NCBI RefSeq assembly: GCF_000744705.1
Contig: NZ_JQML01000001.1
Location: 124,001 to 188,000 of the forward strand
Direction of reading: 5' to 3'
From: Streptacidiphilus albus JL83
GTDB lineage: Bacteria > Actinomycetota > Actinomycetes > Streptomycetales > Streptomycetaceae
Length of the DNA stretch: 64,000 nucleotides
The position numbers were made by a program, and so were the translations under genes. Under the pieces are notes generated by a model that saw only the letters and a program-made list of their open reading frames with translations, was not told the origin of the DNA and did no database searches. The stretch's first letter is position 1. Every line of letters begins with the position of its first letter. Below, one piece after another: positions 32,743-41,930 of the stretch.

Positions 32743-34011
32743 CTACGCCCTGCCGAGCGCCTTCGGCAGCAGCAACCGGGACCGCGGCGGGACCGGGCCG
32801 ACGGCCACCGGTACCGGGCAGGGCACGGCCGAGGTGCGGCTGAGCAGGACCATCCCGGAAGCGTCGCGGCCCGGCGTGTTGTGGCAGGCCCAGTTGCCGG
32901 TGGCCCGGGCGGCGATCAGGGTCAGGCAGCGGCCGAGGCCGAGTTGGGCGTAGTAGTTCGGGTGGAAGGACTCCTGGGTCGTGCCCTGGAGGTAGTAGTA
33001 GTCGAGGAAGCGCGACCACTCGCTGGTGACCGCCGAGGGACCCTCGGTCCCGGTCGCCTGCCGGGTCGCGGTGGAGCACACCTCACGACCCTGCAGGACG
33101 TCGCGCAGATCCAGGAACTGCACGCCCCTGGCGGCGGCCACCGCGGCGAGGCGGTTGGAGATCTGCGGGACCAGCGAGTCGCGGGCCCAGTCCGAGTCCG
33201 CGTCCCAGAAGGGGCATCCTCCGGTCTCGATCCGGCTGATACCCCGCTCGGGGTAGCGGTTCTCGTTGCCACGGGGAATCGGCGACGGATAGGACTGCAG
33301 CACGATCCGGTAGTCGCGCGCCGAGTACCGGTCGGCGGCCATCACCGCCCTGATCTCGTCGATGGACTTGGCGACACCGGCCATGGCCGCCGCCATCCTC
33401 GCGTCGATCGCCTTCTGCTGAGTGGCGTAGCAGTAGGAGTCGTAGGCCACGTAGTCCTCGACGCAGGCCGTGATCACGTCACCGAAGCCGAGATCGTTGC
33501 CACCGATGGACAGGGCGATCACCTTGACCTGGTAGTGGGCGGCGACGACCGCGAGCTGGTCGGCCTGCGGGGCCTCGCCCTTGAAGGACTTACCGCCCTG
33601 CGAGGCGCGGAAGATGTTGGCTGTGGTCGCGCCGGAGCAGGCGAGGTTGATCTGCGCCTGGGCCACGGTCGGGGCGCTGCGCACCTCGGCGACGTCCGAG
33701 CGGTCGCATCCGTTGGCGTAGGTGCTGCCGTAGACGAGAGCGGGGTCGTAGCCGCTGCCGGTCCAGGCGCGGTCCGTGCCGTCCCGGCTGCCGCCGCTGT
33801 CGTCGCTGTTGCCCTTCCAGCGACCGGCCTCACCGGAGATGTAGCTGTCCCCCATCGAGACGACGGCGGTGGCCGGGACGGCGCCGGCCGTGGCGGCCGC
33901 GGGGACGGCCGTCGCGGCGCGGGCCTGGACGGCCGCGACGGGTGCCAGCGCGAGCGCCGCGCAGACCAGCAGTCCGATCCCCCGGGGACGGTGACGATGG
34001 ATTCCGAGCAC
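32743..34011 (-). CDS. Secreted SGNH/GDSL lipase-like protein
   Basis: This 422-residue protein starts at GTG 34011 with GGGAGC upstream and a signal peptide ending near AARAA/ATAVPA. It has block I VVSMGDSYISGEAGRW, block III in ALSIGGNDLGF and block V SFHPNYYAQLG, giving Ser, Gly, Asn and His. Several Cys pairs suggest disulfides. Streptomyces homologues are extracellular esterases or lipases. The gene is transcribed alone and convergent with the protease. Confidence 0.9.
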   Translation of the reverse strand: MLGIHRHRPRGIGLLVCAALALAPVAAVQARAATAVPAAATAGAVPATAVVSMGDSYISGEAGRWKGNSDDSGGSRDGTDRAWTGSGYDPALVYGSTYANGCDRSDVAEVRSAPTVAQAQINLACSGATTANIFRASQGGKSFKGEAPQADQLAVVAAHYQVKVIALSIGGNDLGFGDVITACVEDYVAYDSYCYATQQKAIDARMAAAMAGVAKSIDEIRAVMAADRYSARDYRIVLQSYPSPIPRGNENRYPERGISRIETGGCPFWDADSDWARDSLVPQISNRLAAVAAARGVQFLDLRDVLQGREVCSTATRQATGTEGPSAVTSEWSRFLDYYYLQGTTQESFHPNYYAQLGLGRCLTLIAARATGNWACHNTPGRDASGMVLLSRTSAVPCPVPVAVGPVPPRSRLLLPKALGRA

Positions 34012-34189
34012 AGTACAGCTCCCGTGAACGAACGCGCGGAGGACGGCGGAGATCCGTGGACACTGTCCCGTCCGACGACGCCCCGAAGCTAACACCCACG
34101 CAGTCCGTGCCACCGTCACGGACAGGCGCCGTCGGCCGCTGCCGCCGAACTTTCAGCCGTTCGGCGGGATGGTCAGCAGCGCCCACGGA

Positions 34190-34585
34190 TCAGTCCAGCT
34201 GGAGGCGGTCCAGCAGTCCGGCGGCGGCGAAAGCGGCTTCGAGTTCGGCGCGTCCCTCACTGAAGTGGGCCCAGCTGTCGAAGTGGACGGGCACGACCCG
34301 GCGGGCTTCCAGGATCGCGGCCGCCTCGGCTGCCTGGGCGCTGTCGAGGGTGAGCAGCGCACCGTCGAACAGTCCGGTGCGGGCCGCACCCGCGAACAGG
34401 ACGGCGGTGTCGACGGGACCGGTGCGCTCGGCGATGGCCCTGACCAGGTCGAGTGAGGCGTTGTCACCGCTGACGTAGACCGTGGGCAGGTCGGCCGCGC
34501 TCAGTACGAAGCCGATGACGTCGCCGCTGACGGGCTCGCAGCCCTCGGGCCCGTGCTGGGCGGACAAGGCCCCCCGACATCGCAC
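34190..34585 (-). pseudogene. Truncated metallo-beta-lactamase-fold hydrolase
   Basis: The frame encodes only the C-terminal half of a UlaG-like metallo-hydrolase: HGPEGCEPVSGDVIGFVLS, TVYVSGDNASLD and VVPVHFDSWAHFSEGRAELE. The N-terminal half with the zinc motif HxHxDH is missing, and the sequence upstream leads into the exporter control region. It is a decayed gene, perhaps cut when the exporter region was rearranged. Confidence 0.75.
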
Positions 34586-34714
34586 CCTCGTGACGGTCCG
34601 TCCCTTCTGACCAGCAAGTCAAGGACGTCCGAGCAGTTCGCAGACTGCGTCTGCCGGGATGCCGACTGTCCGGCACCCTTCATGGGTCGCGGGTTGAGCT
34701 GGCACACTCAGCTC

Positions 34715-36094
34715 ATGATCGAACGACTGTTAATCAACCGAGCCCACGCAAGGCTCTGGTTAGGCGGCCAAATATCCCAGCTCGGTGACATGGTCTTCGA
34801 CACGACAGTGTTGTTGTGGATCGTCACCGCTGTGGCCAAGGGCCAGAGTTGGGCACCGGAGGCCGGCTCCGGAGTGCTGATCGCCGAAGTGGTTCCGGTA
34901 CTGGCGGTGAGCGCGTTCGCCGGCGTCTATGTCGACCGCTGGAACCCGAAACGCACCATGCTGGTGAGCGACGCCCTTCGTGGCCTGTTGATGAGCTCCC
35001 TCGTGCTGCTCGCCCTGCTACCCGAGGGGGCCGTCTCCAGAGCCGGGCAGCTGATCTGGATCTATGCCGTGGTGTTCCTGTGCAGCATCGTCTCCCGCTT
35101 CTTCCTGCCCGCTCGACTCGGCATCGTCACCGACCTCGTCGCCCCCGAATCGCTGGCCAAGGCGTCGAGCCTCTCAGGCGTCAGCAGTTCGATCGCGGGC
35201 CTGATCGGCCCGGTGCTCGCCGCCCCGCTGCTGTTCTCCGCCGGATTGCAGTGGGCCATGATCCTGAATGTGGCAAGCTTCGGCGGCTCCTTCCTGCTCA
35301 TCGCGGCTGTTCCGTACCGACGTGCGGCCGACGCGGGATCGACCACCCCAGGGGGCGGGACCGCCCCGCAGGTGCGGCGCTCGGGCTTCCGCAGCGAGCT
35401 CACCGCCGGGCTCCGGGTGATCTGGCGCAGCCGGGTGCTCCGGGTGCTGGTGATCTGCGCCTTGATAGTGAATCTCGGAGCCGGGCTGCTCACGACCCTG
35501 AACGTCTTCTTCGTCCAGAACAACCTGCACACCGACACCAAGTACTACGGCGTACTCGCCACCTGCACCGCAGTCGGTGATCTCATCGGCGCCCTGCTGT
35601 CCGCGACCGTAGCCGCCCGACTCGGCGTCAACCGGGCCTTCACCTTCACCCTGGCCCTGTCCGGAGCGATCCTCCTCGTGTACGCCCGACAGTCCGAATT
35701 CGCCGTTGCCGCAGCCCTCTTCATCCTGATGTCGCTCCCCATCAGCGTTCTCAACGTGGCGATCACGCCGATCCTGATCGGTGCGACCCCCCGCGAGCTG
35801 CTCGGGCGCGTCGCGGGCGTCTTCCAACCGTTGACCCAGGTCACCAACTTGGCCGGCATGGCCCTGGCCGGTTACCTGGCCTCCACCCTCCTCCGTGGGT
35901 TCCACCATCGCATCGTCGGTGTCTGGATGGGGACCTACGACCTGATCTTCTCGGTCGCCGGCCTGCTGTTCATCCTCGGCGGGTTCGTCGCCTGGCGGGG
36001 CCTGCGCACCGGCTCGGTGTCGACGGAACCGGAGACCGGGGCTGGGACCGGGACCGGAGCACCGGAGACCGCTCCGGACAGCGTTCCCAACTGA
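34715..36094 (+). CDS. MFS exporter with TTA codons at positions 6 and 16
   Basis: This 459-residue protein has about 12 membrane helices and the loop signature FAGVYVDRWNPKRTML between helices 2 and 3, typical of the MFS drug exporters related to enterobactin exporter EntS. It ends in a Gly/Thr-rich cytoplasmic tail. TTA leucine codons occur at positions 6 and 16, so translation should need the bldA tRNA. A 7-bp inverted repeat (34,695-34,715) overlaps the start codon. No partner gene is adjacent. An alternative ATG lies at 34682. Confidence 0.88.
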   Translation: MIERLLINRAHARLWLGGQISQLGDMVFDTTVLLWIVTAVAKGQSWAPEAGSGVLIAEVVPVLAVSAFAGVYVDRWNPKRTMLVSDALRGLLMSSLVLLALLPEGAVSRAGQLIWIYAVVFLCSIVSRFFLPARLGIVTDLVAPESLAKASSLSGVSSSIAGLIGPVLAAPLLFSAGLQWAMILNVASFGGSFLLIAAVPYRRAADAGSTTPGGGTAPQVRRSGFRSELTAGLRVIWRSRVLRVLVICALIVNLGAGLLTTLNVFFVQNNLHTDTKYYGVLATCTAVGDLIGALLSATVAARLGVNRAFTFTLALSGAILLVYARQSEFAVAAALFILMSLPISVLNVAITPILIGATPRELLGRVAGVFQPLTQVTNLAGMALAGYLASTLLRGFHHRIVGVWMGTYDLIFSVAGLLFILGGFVAWRGLRTGSVSTEPETGAGTGTGAPETAPDSVPN

Positions 36095-36118
36095 CCTGAT
36101 GCGACCGCCGAACTGACC

Positions 36119-36152
36119 CGGCGGCCGTCCCCGCATGTCGGGACGGCCGCCG
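36119..36152 (+). terminator. Terminator after the MFS gene
   Basis: Perfect 13-bp arms at 36,119-36,131 and 36,140-36,152 with an 8-base loop, 24 bases after the exporter stop. It may also serve the convergent inhibitor gene. Confidence 0.85.
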
Positions 36153-36292
36153 CTGTCGCGGGTCCTCCGGGGCCGCCGCGCCCGGCGAGCGGTTGCACAA
36201 TCACAACCTACGGGCGGGGGGAGAAAATTCGGCAGGCCTGGCTGCAGCGCGCCGAACGCCCGCTCTCTCCGTGCCGCGGCTCCGGTGCCCCG

Positions 36293-36691
36293 TCAGCCCA
36301 GATCCACCTTGTAGATCAACCCCTGCGCGTTCGTCATGATGTTCAGCCGGTTCGGCACGTAGTCGAGGGAGACGGGGGTGTTCGGACCCACGACGCGGGC
36401 GTCTTGCTGGGGCAGCGCCGATGCGCTGATCTGGCCCGGCCCTACCGGCAGGCCGTTTGCGACGATGGTCTTGCCCACGAGCAGCCGCTGCCAGCAGTCG
36501 AGTGCCTTCTCCAACTGCGGCGACACCAGGTTCGAGGTGAGCGGGCAGGCCGGCGCTGACGAGCGGAGCCCGTCCGCCCGCGCCGCCTGCGCGTTCGGCG
36601 CAACGCCGACCAACAGGGCCGCGCTCACGCCGCAGGCGGCACACACCTGCAGAGCGCGCGACAGGAACTTCATGGGACGCGTCGGATGCAT
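36293..36691 (-). CDS. Secreted I78-family peptidase inhibitor
   Basis: This 132-residue protein has a signal peptide (LSRALQVCAACGVSAALLVGVAPNAQA) and the I78 core near the C-terminus: LLVGKTIVANG, ARVVGPNTPVSLDYVPNRLNIMTNAQGLIYKVDLG. I78 proteins block serine proteases of the elastase and trypsin type. The ATG at 36691 has GGGAGA 8 bases upstream. It may control proteases such as the large one encoded at 29,116, but they are not linked by operon. Confidence 0.85.
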   Translation of the reverse strand: MHPTRPMKFLSRALQVCAACGVSAALLVGVAPNAQAARADGLRSSAPACPLTSNLVSPQLEKALDCWQRLLVGKTIVANGLPVGPGQISASALPQQDARVVGPNTPVSLDYVPNRLNIMTNAQGLIYKVDLG

Positions 36692-37127
36692 CAGGATGTC
36701 TCCCTCGATCAGGCGGATCGGGTCTTCGCCCGATCTCCGACCCACCAGACTCCAGGACAATGAGTAGCCGATCAACTTCGTTCAGTCATATTCATCCACT
36801 TGGTCAGACCCCGCGCCACGGCAGGGGGACCACGGCGCGCGTCTCCCGGCCGAGTTCCAGCGCGCGCAGCGGGACGGCGGCGACCACCGGCCGACAGGGC
36901 GAGTTGCGGGCAACGGCCGGTTCGCGAGGCGTCACCGGGCAACTTGACGCGCCGTCATCGGGAGCTGCCCCAGGGCGCAGCCGGGGCGGCGCGTTCACCA
37001 GGGTGCCGGCGGCTCCCCTGCCGTGCCGGACAACGGCCAGGACCCGCTCGTAGTAGATGGCGAGGCTGCTGTCCGGCGGGACAGCGGGTCGGCGGGACAG
37101 CGTCCACGGGGCCGAACACCGGGTGCG
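36692..37127. other. Intergenic stretch without a convincing gene
   Basis: The part before 36,800 is AT-richer and holds the inhibitor promoter. From 36,800 to 37,110 the minus strand can be read as LAIYYERVLAVVRHGRG followed by low-complexity sequence without start signals, which may be a decayed gene fragment. I see no RNA or repeat of note. Confidence 0.35.
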
Positions 37128-37676
37128 TCAGAGCTGTCTCGTGGTGAACAGGGTGGTCCCGTACACCGCGTCCACTTCCTTCCGCTCGGTCTCGGTGAAC
37201 CCGACCTTGGCCAGCACACGGCGAGAAGCGGTGTTCCAGTCCCAGACCGTGGCCCACAGACGTTCGCAGCCAGATGATCTAGCCCATTCCAGAACCGCCA
37301 ACGAGGCCTCGGTCGCATATCCCTGCCGCCACGCTCGGCGCAGCAGCTCGAATGCCAGTTCCGGTTCCCCCGTCGGTCCTCGCCCGCTGTCGACCAGCCC
37401 GCAGTAGCCGATGACGTCGCCGGAGGCCTTCCGCTCGACCGCCAGCAACCCGGTCGACCACAGCTGGTTGGTGCGGATCGAATCCTCCAGCTCCGCGACC
37501 GTGGGGTGTCCGTCCGCGTCGATTCGGCGGTGCGGCGGCACGCGTGGATCACGTTCGGTCCACAGCTCACGCTGGACGGCAGCCTCGGCTACCCGCCAAG
37601 GCCTCAGCAGCAGGCGGCTCGTCTCGATTACAACTTCGCTGCCCGGACTCGCGCCACCTGTCATGACGGCAACCAT
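37128..37676 (-). CDS. GNAT acetyltransferase
   Basis: This protein of about 182 residues has VVIETSRLLLRPWRVAEA at the N-terminus, LLAVERKASGDVIGYCGLVD, LAFELLRRAWRQGYATEASLAVLEWA (acetyl-CoA loop) and WDWNTASRRVLAKVGFTETERK, the standard RimJ-type GNAT order. The start is uncertain: ATG 37676 and 37664 both lack a clear ribosome site. It stands alone; its substrate is unknown. Confidence 0.83.
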   Translation of the reverse strand: MVAVMTGGASPGSEVVIETSRLLLRPWRVAEAAVQRELWTERDPRVPPHRRIDADGHPTVAELEDSIRTNQLWSTGLLAVERKASGDVIGYCGLVDSGRGPTGEPELAFELLRRAWRQGYATEASLAVLEWARSSGCERLWATVWDWNTASRRVLAKVGFTETERKEVDAVYGTTLFTTRQL

Positions 37677-37739
37677 CTCACGCGCGAACGCGCTGCCACG
37701 TCCCGGGGCGCGCGGTCGGTCCTGCCCCGACGCCATCCA

Positions 37740-38242
37740 ACCGGAGACCGGGCAGGGGTGGACCGGTGCGGCTTCCGCATCCCCCGTCGGGCGCCTGGGT
37801 GATGCGCCCTGGGGCTGGGTTCAGCTCCCAGGAGGAGAGGCTCTCGTCGGAGCGGGCGGGCCACAGCGCCAGGTGCCGCTTCCCGGCACGTTTGTGGCGA
37901 GCGTCACCTCGGCGTCCCGACCCAGGCTCTGCCGCCGCAGTCGCCGCCGCCGCCGTTCCGCCAGGTCCTCCGGGCTACGCCCGGACACCGCCGCCGGGGC
38001 CGCGCAGCGACTGCGCTTCCAGGCCGGTGACGGTGACGCGGGCGGCGATGGACACCGGCTCGGGCGGCGTCGCGGGGGTGTCCCCGGTGTCGCCCTCGTT
38101 CCGTGGTGCGGTTCGGCCCCCATGGCACCGGGACAGCGGGCCGCAGCCGGGCCCGCCCTTGTGCCGGTACCGCTGACCGGTGCTGGTGCCGGTGCCGGTG
38201 ACCAGCACCGGCGCCGGTCAGCGGCGGCCGCCAGCGCGCCGG
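37740..38242. other. Low-information GC-rich stretch, possibly decayed gene
   Basis: No frame shows a start signal plus family features. The minus strand carries the coding-like segment SPEDLAERRRRRLRRQSLG near 37,900-37,960, with the preceding part in another frame, suggesting a broken gene. The end of the interval holds hairpin-forming ccggtg repeats. Confidence 0.3.
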
Positions 38243-38257
38243 TCAGCGGCGGCCGCC
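38211..38257. repeat. 22-bp direct repeat, two copies
   Basis: The 22 bases at 38,211-38,232 recur at 38,236-38,257 (both read gcgccggtcagcggcggccg then cc). Together with the preceding ctgaccggtgctggt they can form alternative hairpins at the end of the hypothetical gene at 38,243, probably a terminator region. Confidence 0.75.
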
Positions 38258-38629
38258 GGCGCGGCGGTCGTCGGCCAGGGAGGTCAGCGGACCGTACTCG
38301 TGGGCGAGCTGCTGCCAGGTCAGCGTGTCGCCGCAGCGCGCCTCGTGGTCGGCGGGGGCGAAGCCCGGCATGGTCCAGGTCCCGGTGGCGGGGGCGCGCA
38401 GCCACAGGTCACCGTCGCCGTCGACCACGGTCTGCGGGGTGGGGTCGGGCTCGGCCTGGTCGGTGGGGGCCCAGGTGGCCCTCCCCGGGTGCGACGCGCG
38501 GCGCAGCTCGGTGGTGGCGACCTGTGCAGCGAGGTCGCGGGCTCCGCTCTCGACTGCCTCGACCGAGGCGAGACGGTAGGCGTCGGCGAGGTTGGGCAGG
38601 GCGGCGGGCTGGTTGCGCTTGGAGCTCAA
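38243..38629 (-). CDS. Hypothetical protein, about 128 residues
   Basis: I choose TTG 38629, because GGGAGG lies 7 bases upstream; ATG 38659 lacks a site. The protein has a helical N-terminal half (LADAYRLASVEAVESGARDLAAQVATTELRRA) and a C-terminal half GDLWLRAPATGTWTMPGFAPADHEARCGDTLTWQQLAHEYGPL. That second half resembles small proteins of Streptomyces that read a single nucleotide- or ligand-like surface, but I know no function for it. Confidence 0.6.
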   Translation of the reverse strand: MSSKRNQPAALPNLADAYRLASVEAVESGARDLAAQVATTELRRASHPGRATWAPTDQAEPDPTPQTVVDGDGDLWLRAPATGTWTMPGFAPADHEARCGDTLTWQQLAHEYGPLTSLADDRRAGGRR

Positions 38630-38659
38630 AGGGGATCCTCCCGACCATTGAGGCGTCAT

Positions 38660-39026
38660 GTCCGTTTTGACGCCTCGGATAGGGGGAGCTTATCCGGGTC
38701 CGGCAGCATGCCCGGAGCGGACGGAGCGGACGGAGCGCCCGCCGGGCCCGCCGGGCCGACCAGAACCGTCCCCAGCGCGGTCGACGGCGCCGGAAACCGG
38801 CCGCGCGACCCGCACCGACCCGACCACATCTTCTCGGCGCCGATGCCTTCCGCCGACCCGATTCTCCGATTGAGCCGACTCCACCGAACCGGCACGGCAC
38901 TCCTTCCGGTGAGCCCCGGTCACGACCTCCGCGCGCCGGTGCCGGCCCTGCTCGGCAACAGGGTCGGCCCGGGTGCGGATCGCGGTCCGGCAAGGGCAGG
39001 CGGTGGGTGCGGGCCGGGTCCTGTCG
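38660..39026. other. Intergenic region with 9-base repeats
   Basis: The part at 38,709-38,750 repeats cggagcgga and cgcccgccgg units. The rest shows no gene on either strand. An AT-richer dip at 38,640-38,690 is probably the promoter of the leftward hypothetical gene. Confidence 0.4.
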
Positions 39027-39596
39027 CTACGCCTGGCGACGGCATCCGACGAGGAGGGTGGCGACCATCTTCTTGGCGTCGGCCTGGTCGTAGTCGGGGC
39101 CGGTGATGCAGAGGTTTCCGATGGCGCGCATGAGCGTGTAGGCGGTGATGCCGGGGCTGAGTTCGTCGGCGGCGGCGCAGGCGTCGAGCAGCGTTGCAAA
39201 GGCCGGGACCAGGGTGTCGAGCATCAGGGCGTGGAGGTTCTCCAGCCCTGGATCACCGGACCCCAGGGCGGCGCCGAGGCCGTGCTTGGTCACCAGGAAC
39301 TCCACGAACGCGTCCGCCCAACGGGTCAGGGCGGTGAACGGGGAGGCCGATCCCTCCAGGAGCTGGGGGGCGAGTGCGGTGCAGGTGTCGATCTGGTGCC
39401 GGTAGACGGCGGTGACCAGGTCCGCCCGGGTCGGGAAGTTCCGGTAGATCGTGCCGACGCCGACGCCCGCGCGTTCGGCGATGTCGCGGATGGGGGCCTG
39501 GACGCCCTGGTCCACGAAGACCGCCGCCGCGGCCGCCAGCACGCCGCTGCGGGTGCGCTGCGCCTGGGCTTGGCGTACTCCGACCGGTTCCGGCAC
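39027..39596 (-). CDS. TetR-family repressor
   Basis: This 189-residue protein has the TetR DNA-binding domain: VLAAAAAVFVDQGVQAPIRDIAERAGVGVGTIYRNFPTRADLVTAVY (about residues 20-66), then a helical ligand domain. GTG 39596 has AGGAGG five bases upstream. It is divergent from an alpha/beta hydrolase gene, and two palindromes lie between them, so it probably represses that gene and itself. Confidence 0.92.
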   Translation of the reverse strand: MPEPVGVRQAQAQRTRSGVLAAAAAVFVDQGVQAPIRDIAERAGVGVGTIYRNFPTRADLVTAVYRHQIDTCTALAPQLLEGSASPFTALTRWADAFVEFLVTKHGLGAALGSGDPGLENLHALMLDTLVPAFATLLDACAAADELSPGITAYTLMRAIGNLCITGPDYDQADAKKMVATLLVGCRRQA

Positions 39597-39615
39597 GGGA
39601 TCCTCCTCTTGCTCG

Positions 39616-39658
39616 CGGAACAATGTTCCGCTAAATTGGCGGAACGACGCTCCGCCAA
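39616..39658. promoter_or_regulatory. Two palindromic operators for the divergent TetR
   Basis: cggaacaatgttccg at 39,616-39,630 is a 15-base palindrome, and ttggcgga/tccgccaa arms at 39,636-39,658 form a second. Both carry gcggaac half-sites in the 103-base gap between the TetR gene and the hydrolase gene. Confidence 0.72.
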
Positions 39659-39699
39659 AGTATGGCAGAGCGATCCCATGGAGAAAGTGCAGGTCCCCC

Positions 39700-40611
39700 A
39701 TGTCTTCCCGCCACCTCGACCAACGGATCGTCTCGGTCAAGCCCATCACCGTTCCCGCGCCCGGCCGCAGCGTCGACCTGATGGTGAAGGTCACCGCTCC
39801 GCTGGTGGGCCAGAACCTGCCCGTCATCGTGTTCTCCCACGGCAACGCATGGTCCCTGGACGGATACGAGCCCCTCGTCGACCGGTGGGCCGCCGCCGGA
39901 TTCGTCGTGGTGCAGCCCACCCACCTGGACTCCCGCCGCAACGGCATCGGATGGGACGACCCGCGCTTCGCCACCATCTGGCGCGTCCGGATCGCCGACC
40001 TCCACGCGGTCCTCGACGGCCTCGGCGACATCCTCCGCCAGGCCGGCGACCTGGAGAGCCGCGTCGACCGTGAGCGCATCGCGGTCGTCGGCCACTCCTG
40101 GGGCGCCCAGACCGCCGGCGCGATCCTCGGCGTGCGCGTGCTCGACGCCGACGGCGTTCCCGGAGAGGACTTCTCCCACTCTGCCGTCTCGGCCGGCGCG
40201 CTGATCGCCGCGACCGGAACCGGCGACACGCTCACCCCGTTCGCCGCCGAACACCTCCCGTTCATGAGGCCGGACTACTCCACCATGACCACCCCGGCCC
40301 TGGTCGTCGCGGGCGGCAAGGACCAGTCGCAGCTCTCCACCCGGGGACCGGAGTGGTTCACCGACGCCTACCACCTCAGCCCGTCCCCGAAGAGCCTGCT
40401 CGCCATCGCCGAGGGCGAGCACACCCTGGGCGGCGTGGCCGGCGAGAAGGTCGCCGAGACCACCGACGAGGACCCCGCCCGCGTCGCCCTCGTCGCCGAC
40501 GCGATCTCCGCCTACCTGCTCGACACCTTCAAGGTCGACGGCGCCGCGTGGACCGACCTCCACAACACCGCTGCGGCCGGCGGAGGTTCGTGGAGCATCT
40601 CCAGCAAGTGA
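39700..40611 (+). CDS. Alpha/beta hydrolase under TetR control
   Basis: This 303-residue protein has VIVFSHGNAWSLDGYEPLVDRWAAAGFVVVQPTHLDS (oxyanion region), the elbow VVGHSWGAQTAG with the Ser nucleophile (about residue 133), a likely Asp in VVAGGKDQSQ and a His in EGEHTLGG. It resembles chlorophyllase- or dienelactone-hydrolase-like enzymes. No signal peptide is seen. The start is ATG 39700 with a weak AGG site. Confidence 0.86.
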   Translation: MSSRHLDQRIVSVKPITVPAPGRSVDLMVKVTAPLVGQNLPVIVFSHGNAWSLDGYEPLVDRWAAAGFVVVQPTHLDSRRNGIGWDDPRFATIWRVRIADLHAVLDGLGDILRQAGDLESRVDRERIAVVGHSWGAQTAGAILGVRVLDADGVPGEDFSHSAVSAGALIAATGTGDTLTPFAAEHLPFMRPDYSTMTTPALVVAGGKDQSQLSTRGPEWFTDAYHLSPSPKSLLAIAEGEHTLGGVAGEKVAETTDEDPARVALVADAISAYLLDTFKVDGAAWTDLHNTAAAGGGSWSISSK

Positions 40612-40640
40612 ACCCGGCTGCCCGCCACGGGCCATGCCCT

Positions 40641-41504
40641 TCAGTCAGCGGTCTGCGGAGGACCGGTCCGGAAGCGCTGCGCTCCTATCACGCCGAGCAG
40701 TTGCAGCTTCTGATGGCTCTCGGTACCGGGTGGGGCCGTGTAGACCAGCAGGGACTGGGACTGGGCCGGGTCCAGTAGGACCTGGCAGTACAGCTCCATC
40801 AGGCCCAGCTCCGGGTGGAGCAGCCGCTTGCGCTGCTCGGTCAGTCGCAGGCCGACCTCGTGCGCGTTCCAGCAGGCCGCGAAGTCGGCGCTGCGTTCCA
40901 GGAGCGTGTCGGCGAGGTCGGCCGCCCGTGAGTCCGCGCCCTCGCGGGTGACTGCCTCCCGCAGCTGCGAGGTGAAGGTTCGGCCGAGCAGCTCGTGGTC
41001 CTGCGGCGGGTAGAGCAGCCGTGCGGTCGGGTCGGTGTACCACCGGTAGACGATGCTGCGTGCCCGGCCCGTGAAGTGCGTCTCGTCGCCGACCAGCGCG
41101 ACGGAGAGACGGGTCTGCACCAGGGTTTCCCCGAGCCCGGACACGACCTGGGCCGGGGTGTCGTCCAGCCGGTCCAGGATCCGCATCATGCCGGGGCTGA
41201 CGTGGTCGCCCCGCATGGTCCGGAGCGGGGTGCTGTGGCCTGCCAGCAGGAACAGGTGGTCCCGCTCGTCGCGGGTCAGATGCAGGCCGCGGGCGATCCC
41301 GGCCAGCATCTGCTCGGACGGCTGGGGACCGCGCTGCCGTTCCAGTCGGCTGTAGTAGTCGGTGGACATGTCCGCGAGCGCGGCCACCTCCTCGCGGCGC
41401 AGCCCGGCGGTGCGACGACGCGAGCCCCGGGGCAGGCCGACGTCCTCGGGTTGCAGCAGCTCGCGGCGCTTGCGCAGGAAGTCCGCCAGTCCGGCCCGGT
41501 CCAT
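40641..41504 (-). CDS. XRE-family regulator with MmyB-like domain
   Basis: This 287-residue protein has the signature LRKRRELLQPEDVGLPRGSRRRTAGLRREEVAALADMSTDYYSRLERQRG and a MmyB-like ligand domain with YRWYTDPTARLLYPPQDH, where fatty acids can bind in relatives. GAGGAG lies 6 bases before the ATG. It is divergent from a short-chain dehydrogenase gene, the usual pairing for this family, and probably controls it. Confidence 0.93.
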   Translation of the reverse strand: MDRAGLADFLRKRRELLQPEDVGLPRGSRRRTAGLRREEVAALADMSTDYYSRLERQRGPQPSEQMLAGIARGLHLTRDERDHLFLLAGHSTPLRTMRGDHVSPGMMRILDRLDDTPAQVVSGLGETLVQTRLSVALVGDETHFTGRARSIVYRWYTDPTARLLYPPQDHELLGRTFTSQLREAVTREGADSRAADLADTLLERSADFAACWNAHEVGLRLTEQRKRLLHPELGLMELYCQVLLDPAQSQSLLVYTAPPGTESHQKLQLLGVIGAQRFRTGPPQTAD

Positions 41505-41930
41505 CAGCGTCTCCTCATCCCAGGGCCGAGAACCACTCGACGACCGTGCGTCCGTACCGCTCCGGCCGGAGGTCGGAGGTCGGAGCGCGCGCCGACCGCC
41601 ACGCCGGTCTTCTCGTCGTACCGGTGGACGTGGTGGGTGGACAGCCCCGGCACCTTCACGTTCTCCAGCAAGGTCACACTCCAGCATCGTCACATGGTCG
41701 CAGGCATCGCTCGCCCGACCGGTCACGAAGGACCGCGTCCACTCCGGATCCAGGCTCACACGCGGCGGCGTGCCCAACAAGGAACTCGCTGTCCACGGCT
41801 CGGCGATCCGTGGCTGGGCGGGTCCTTGTTCCGCCCGTGGATTCCGGGTGCAGTGGTGGAGACGGCCGCCGACGCGGCGGATTCGACAGTCGCGCGGACC
41901 CAGGGCGCGCCCGGACCGACAGGAAACACC
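41505..41930. other. Divergent region with a possible gene remnant
   Basis: The minus strand at 41,520-41,685 reads VTLLENVKVPGLSTHHVHRYDEKTGVAVG and, after a frame change, RPERYGRTVVEWFSALG up to the regulator start. This looks like a short gene broken by a frameshift. The remaining bases hold the dehydrogenase promoter and GACAGGAAA before its ATG. Confidence 0.4.
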
